Source of the DNA: a virus
DNA: 53,698 bases
IMG/VR virus record: IMGVR_UViG_3300009034_000052
Location: 1 to 53,698 of that record
Reading direction: 5' to 3' (one strand)
The notes under the pieces: generated by a model
Databases searched by the model: none
What the model was told of the DNA's origin: nothing
Seen by the model: the letters and a program-made list of their open reading frames with translations, nothing else
In this document: one piece after another, positions 52,577 to 53,698 of the stretch
Layout: each line of letters opens with the position of its first letter
How positions within the stretch are numbered: the stretch's first letter is position 1
Made by a program: the position numbers and the translations under genes

Positions 52577-52902
52577 ACTATATTAAGTTCTCTCATGAGT
52601 ACCCAAAACTCAGAGAAACGATTTTTCCCACAATTCGGAGATACGACCGCTATCCAAGCCCAGGAACAATAATGACAGTTAAAACGCCCTTGGAAACTTT
52701 TAAAGCTACATTGATAGAGAAGTGGAAGATGCCCCTCAATAGGATAAGCCCCCACTTCCTATGCTATGACAGCAACACGGTCACTAGGGAAGAGGCAATT
52801 AAACGCTTCAACTCCTTCTATCGAAAACCACTCGCAGAGGATGAGATGTTAACTGTGCTTTGGTTTAGAAAAATCCTAGTTCGGGAGGAACCACAAGAAT
52901 GA
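52573..52902 (+). CDS. ASCH-like (PUA-related) protein, tentative
   Basis: A 109-aa protein. The order FSHEYPKLRETIFPTIRRYD, SPGTIMTVKTPLETFKATL, ISPHFLCYDSNTVTREEAI, then FNSFYRKPLAEDEMLTVLWF follows the layout of ASCH domains ('K..tT.R......y.pGd.v.v......f.a.I...... d...tr.ea...f...'). These bind RNA or modified nucleotides. The match is by pattern only. Confidence 0.55.
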   Translation: MNYIKFSHEYPKLRETIFPTIRRYDRYPSPGTIMTVKTPLETFKATLIEKWKMPLNRISPHFLCYDSNTVTREEAIKRFNSFYRKPLAEDEMLTVLWFRKILVREEPQE

Positions 52903-52905
52903 GCG

Positions 52906-53124
52906 TTGATTGGGAAAACCTTGAAAAAGAAGATTGAGGAATACGTGAAGGAAGTGGATGGGCAGGTGAATACATACTGCATATTTGGTCGATGTTTACC
53001 CATATTTATCCTGAAGGAAAATATACAGCCATTCATCGTCTGTAACGAAGAGTTCGTAGAGTTCATGAAGGAAAAACTCGAAATCCACAGTCATGGTTTG
53101 GGAGAAAGTGCCAAAGATGGGTGA
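52906..53124 (+). CDS. 72-residue uncharacterised protein
   Basis: TTG start at 52906; no clear ribosome site. Helix (KTLKKKIEEYVKEV) then strands with CIFGRC and FIVCNEE. A tiny overlapping frame (ATG 52900, 12 codons) runs through the same start area, so the true start is uncertain. Confidence 0.45.
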   Translation: MIGKTLKKKIEEYVKEVDGQVNTYCIFGRCLPIFILKENIQPFIVCNEEFVEFMKEKLEIHSHGLGESAKDG

Positions 53125-53293
53125 ACTAAAGTGTGTCTACCCAGGCTGTGAAGAGGACGCTGAGTTTATGCCAGTTGCTGCCTTACCCCTATGCCAAAAT
53201 CACTATGCGTTACATCGCTTCATAATGGAGCATCTCCAACTTTCAAAATGGAAACATAAATGGGAAAACTTTGCAGTTGGGAGAGAAGAATGA
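53117..53293 (+). CDS. Small zinc-finger-like protein
   Basis: ATG 53117 (MGELKCVYPGCEEDAEFMPV). CVYPGC (6-11), LCQNHYALH (about 26-34) give a CxxxxC...CxxH set as in small CCCH/ZnF proteins that open 'C.yp.C...A'. An in-frame ATG at 53093 is possible. Followed closely by the next gene. Confidence 0.55.
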   Translation: MGELKCVYPGCEEDAEFMPVAALPLCQNHYALHRFIMEHLQLSKWKHKWENFAVGREE

Positions 53294-53296
53294 AAA

Positions 53297-53488
53297 ATGG
53301 ATGAAGAACTAGACTTTACAACGGGAATGGCTGTTCTCGATAAGGATAATAACATGGTTGCCTTTGTTGGCAACGACGGCTCATTCATGTTGGGTGAAGA
53401 GGGGCGGGGCTATATTGACGCCACTCCAGAACTGGCGAAACACATCTATGATTTACTTACAAAAGTTATGGTTCAGAAGGAAGGATAA
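53297..53488 (+). CDS. 63-residue beta-rich protein
   Basis: MDEELDFTTGMAVLDKDNNM, strands VAFVGNDGSFMLG and a C-terminal helix ATPELAKHIYDLL. Compact alpha/beta. The stop is inside the leader of the next gene. Confidence 0.5.
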   Translation: MDEELDFTTGMAVLDKDNNMVAFVGNDGSFMLGEEGRGYIDATPELAKHIYDLLTKVMVQKEG

Positions 53489-53490
53489 AC

Positions 53491-53652
53491 ATGGGTTGTG
53501 AATTTTGTGAAGAACTTCGCCAAAAATATGCTAAGAGTGGTTGGGCATTGATATCCAAGGGCTTCGATAAAAACACCTTGGTTTGTTACCGATGCCAAAA
53601 CTGCGGGGAGGGCTTTTGCGGATACGAGTTTGTAGTTGAAAAGGAAGGGTGA
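53491..53652 (+). CDS. 53-residue zinc-ribbon protein
   Basis: ATG 53491 after GGAAGGATAAAC. CEFC (3-6) and CYRCQNCGEGFC (about 32-43) form a zinc ribbon with additional cysteines. Too short for usual cut-offs. Confidence 0.55.
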   Translation: MGCEFCEELRQKYAKSGWALISKGFDKNTLVCYRCQNCGEGFCGYEFVVEKEG

Positions 53653-53655
53653 AAA

Positions 53656-53698
53656 ATGTTTAGAAAAATAAGAGAGTGGTGGCATAAACTCACCTTTA
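53656..53698 (+). CDS. Start of a further gene, cut by the window end
   Basis: ATG 53656 with GGGTGAAAA just upstream and MFRKIREWWHKLTF readable. The leader AGTTGAAAAGGAAGGGTGA matches that at 42621 almost base for base. Confidence 0.5.
   Translation, partial: MFRKIREWWHKLTF

Noticed and set aside
1-53698. Global reassignment of TAG to a sense codon
   Set aside because: Several well-defined genes (tail hub, gp10-like, tail tube, tail terminator, adaptor) end in TAG at the expected length, with the next gene starting directly behind.

Overview
The window looks like a large piece of a tailed (Caudoviricetes-type) virus or provirus of an archaeon. The viral side is clear: large terminase, portal, capsid protease, major capsid protein, head-tail adaptor, tail terminator, tail tube, tail chaperone pair, tape measure and tail hub can all be read. 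The archaeal side rests on the promoters. Many genes are preceded by an A+T-rich TATA box (TTAAATA, CTTTTAAG or CTTTTATA) about 26-35 nt upstream of the start, often with a purine-rich BRE-like stretch, and several mRNAs look leaderless. Other genes use a GGTGA/GGAGG ribosome binding site. I cannot name the host. No tRNA, rRNA, CRISPR array, integrase, DNA polymerase, helicase or primase was found.

Left two thirds (1-34503), almost all on the minus strand, read from right to left: terminase (34503-32773), portal, a run of virion proteins including a repeat-rich fibre-like protein (32724-27079), then a first non-structural block (27053-23132) with a GT-A glycosyltransferase, a radical SAM/SPASM enzyme, a double zinc ribbon, a short sugar-nucleotidyltransferase and a trypsin-like protease. 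A small plus-strand island follows (21706-23099: beta-helix protein, zinc ribbon, 54-aa protein) with its own divergent promoter. Then come capsid protease/scaffold, major capsid protein and small proteins (21435-17644). A second, larger glycan block follows (17603-6996): four glycosyltransferases, three methyltransferases, a hexapeptide acyltransferase, an NDP-sugar dehydrogenase, an NAD-dependent epimerase/dehydratase and a DegT aminotransferase. The tail module closes the region (6950-1). The two blocks together could make and attach an amino- or acetamido-uronic-acid-type glycan, either to virion proteins or to the host surface.

Right third (34588-53698), mostly plus strand: first a candidate lysis pair (small two-helix membrane protein, then a coiled-coil protein with a papain/transglutaminase-like Cys-His domain), three uncharacterised proteins and two very C/A-rich genes. 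Then there is a non-coding tract (36928-37158) with interleaved short repeats and an abrupt strand-composition switch, a candidate origin or control region. From 37159 to the end there are about 60 tiny genes packed head to tail, about a third of them with CxxC zinc-binding motifs. Several operons there start from look-alike promoters carrying a palindrome GTTTAC-N4-GTAAAG directly upstream of the TATA box. Inside the operons, many genes share a short leader (TRGTTY, then GGTGA, then ATG). This accessory array, with its palindromic promoters and common leader, is the most distinctive and least explained system in the window. A metallophosphoesterase, a ParB-like helix-turn-helix protein, a winged-helix protein and an ASCH-like protein are its only recognisable members.
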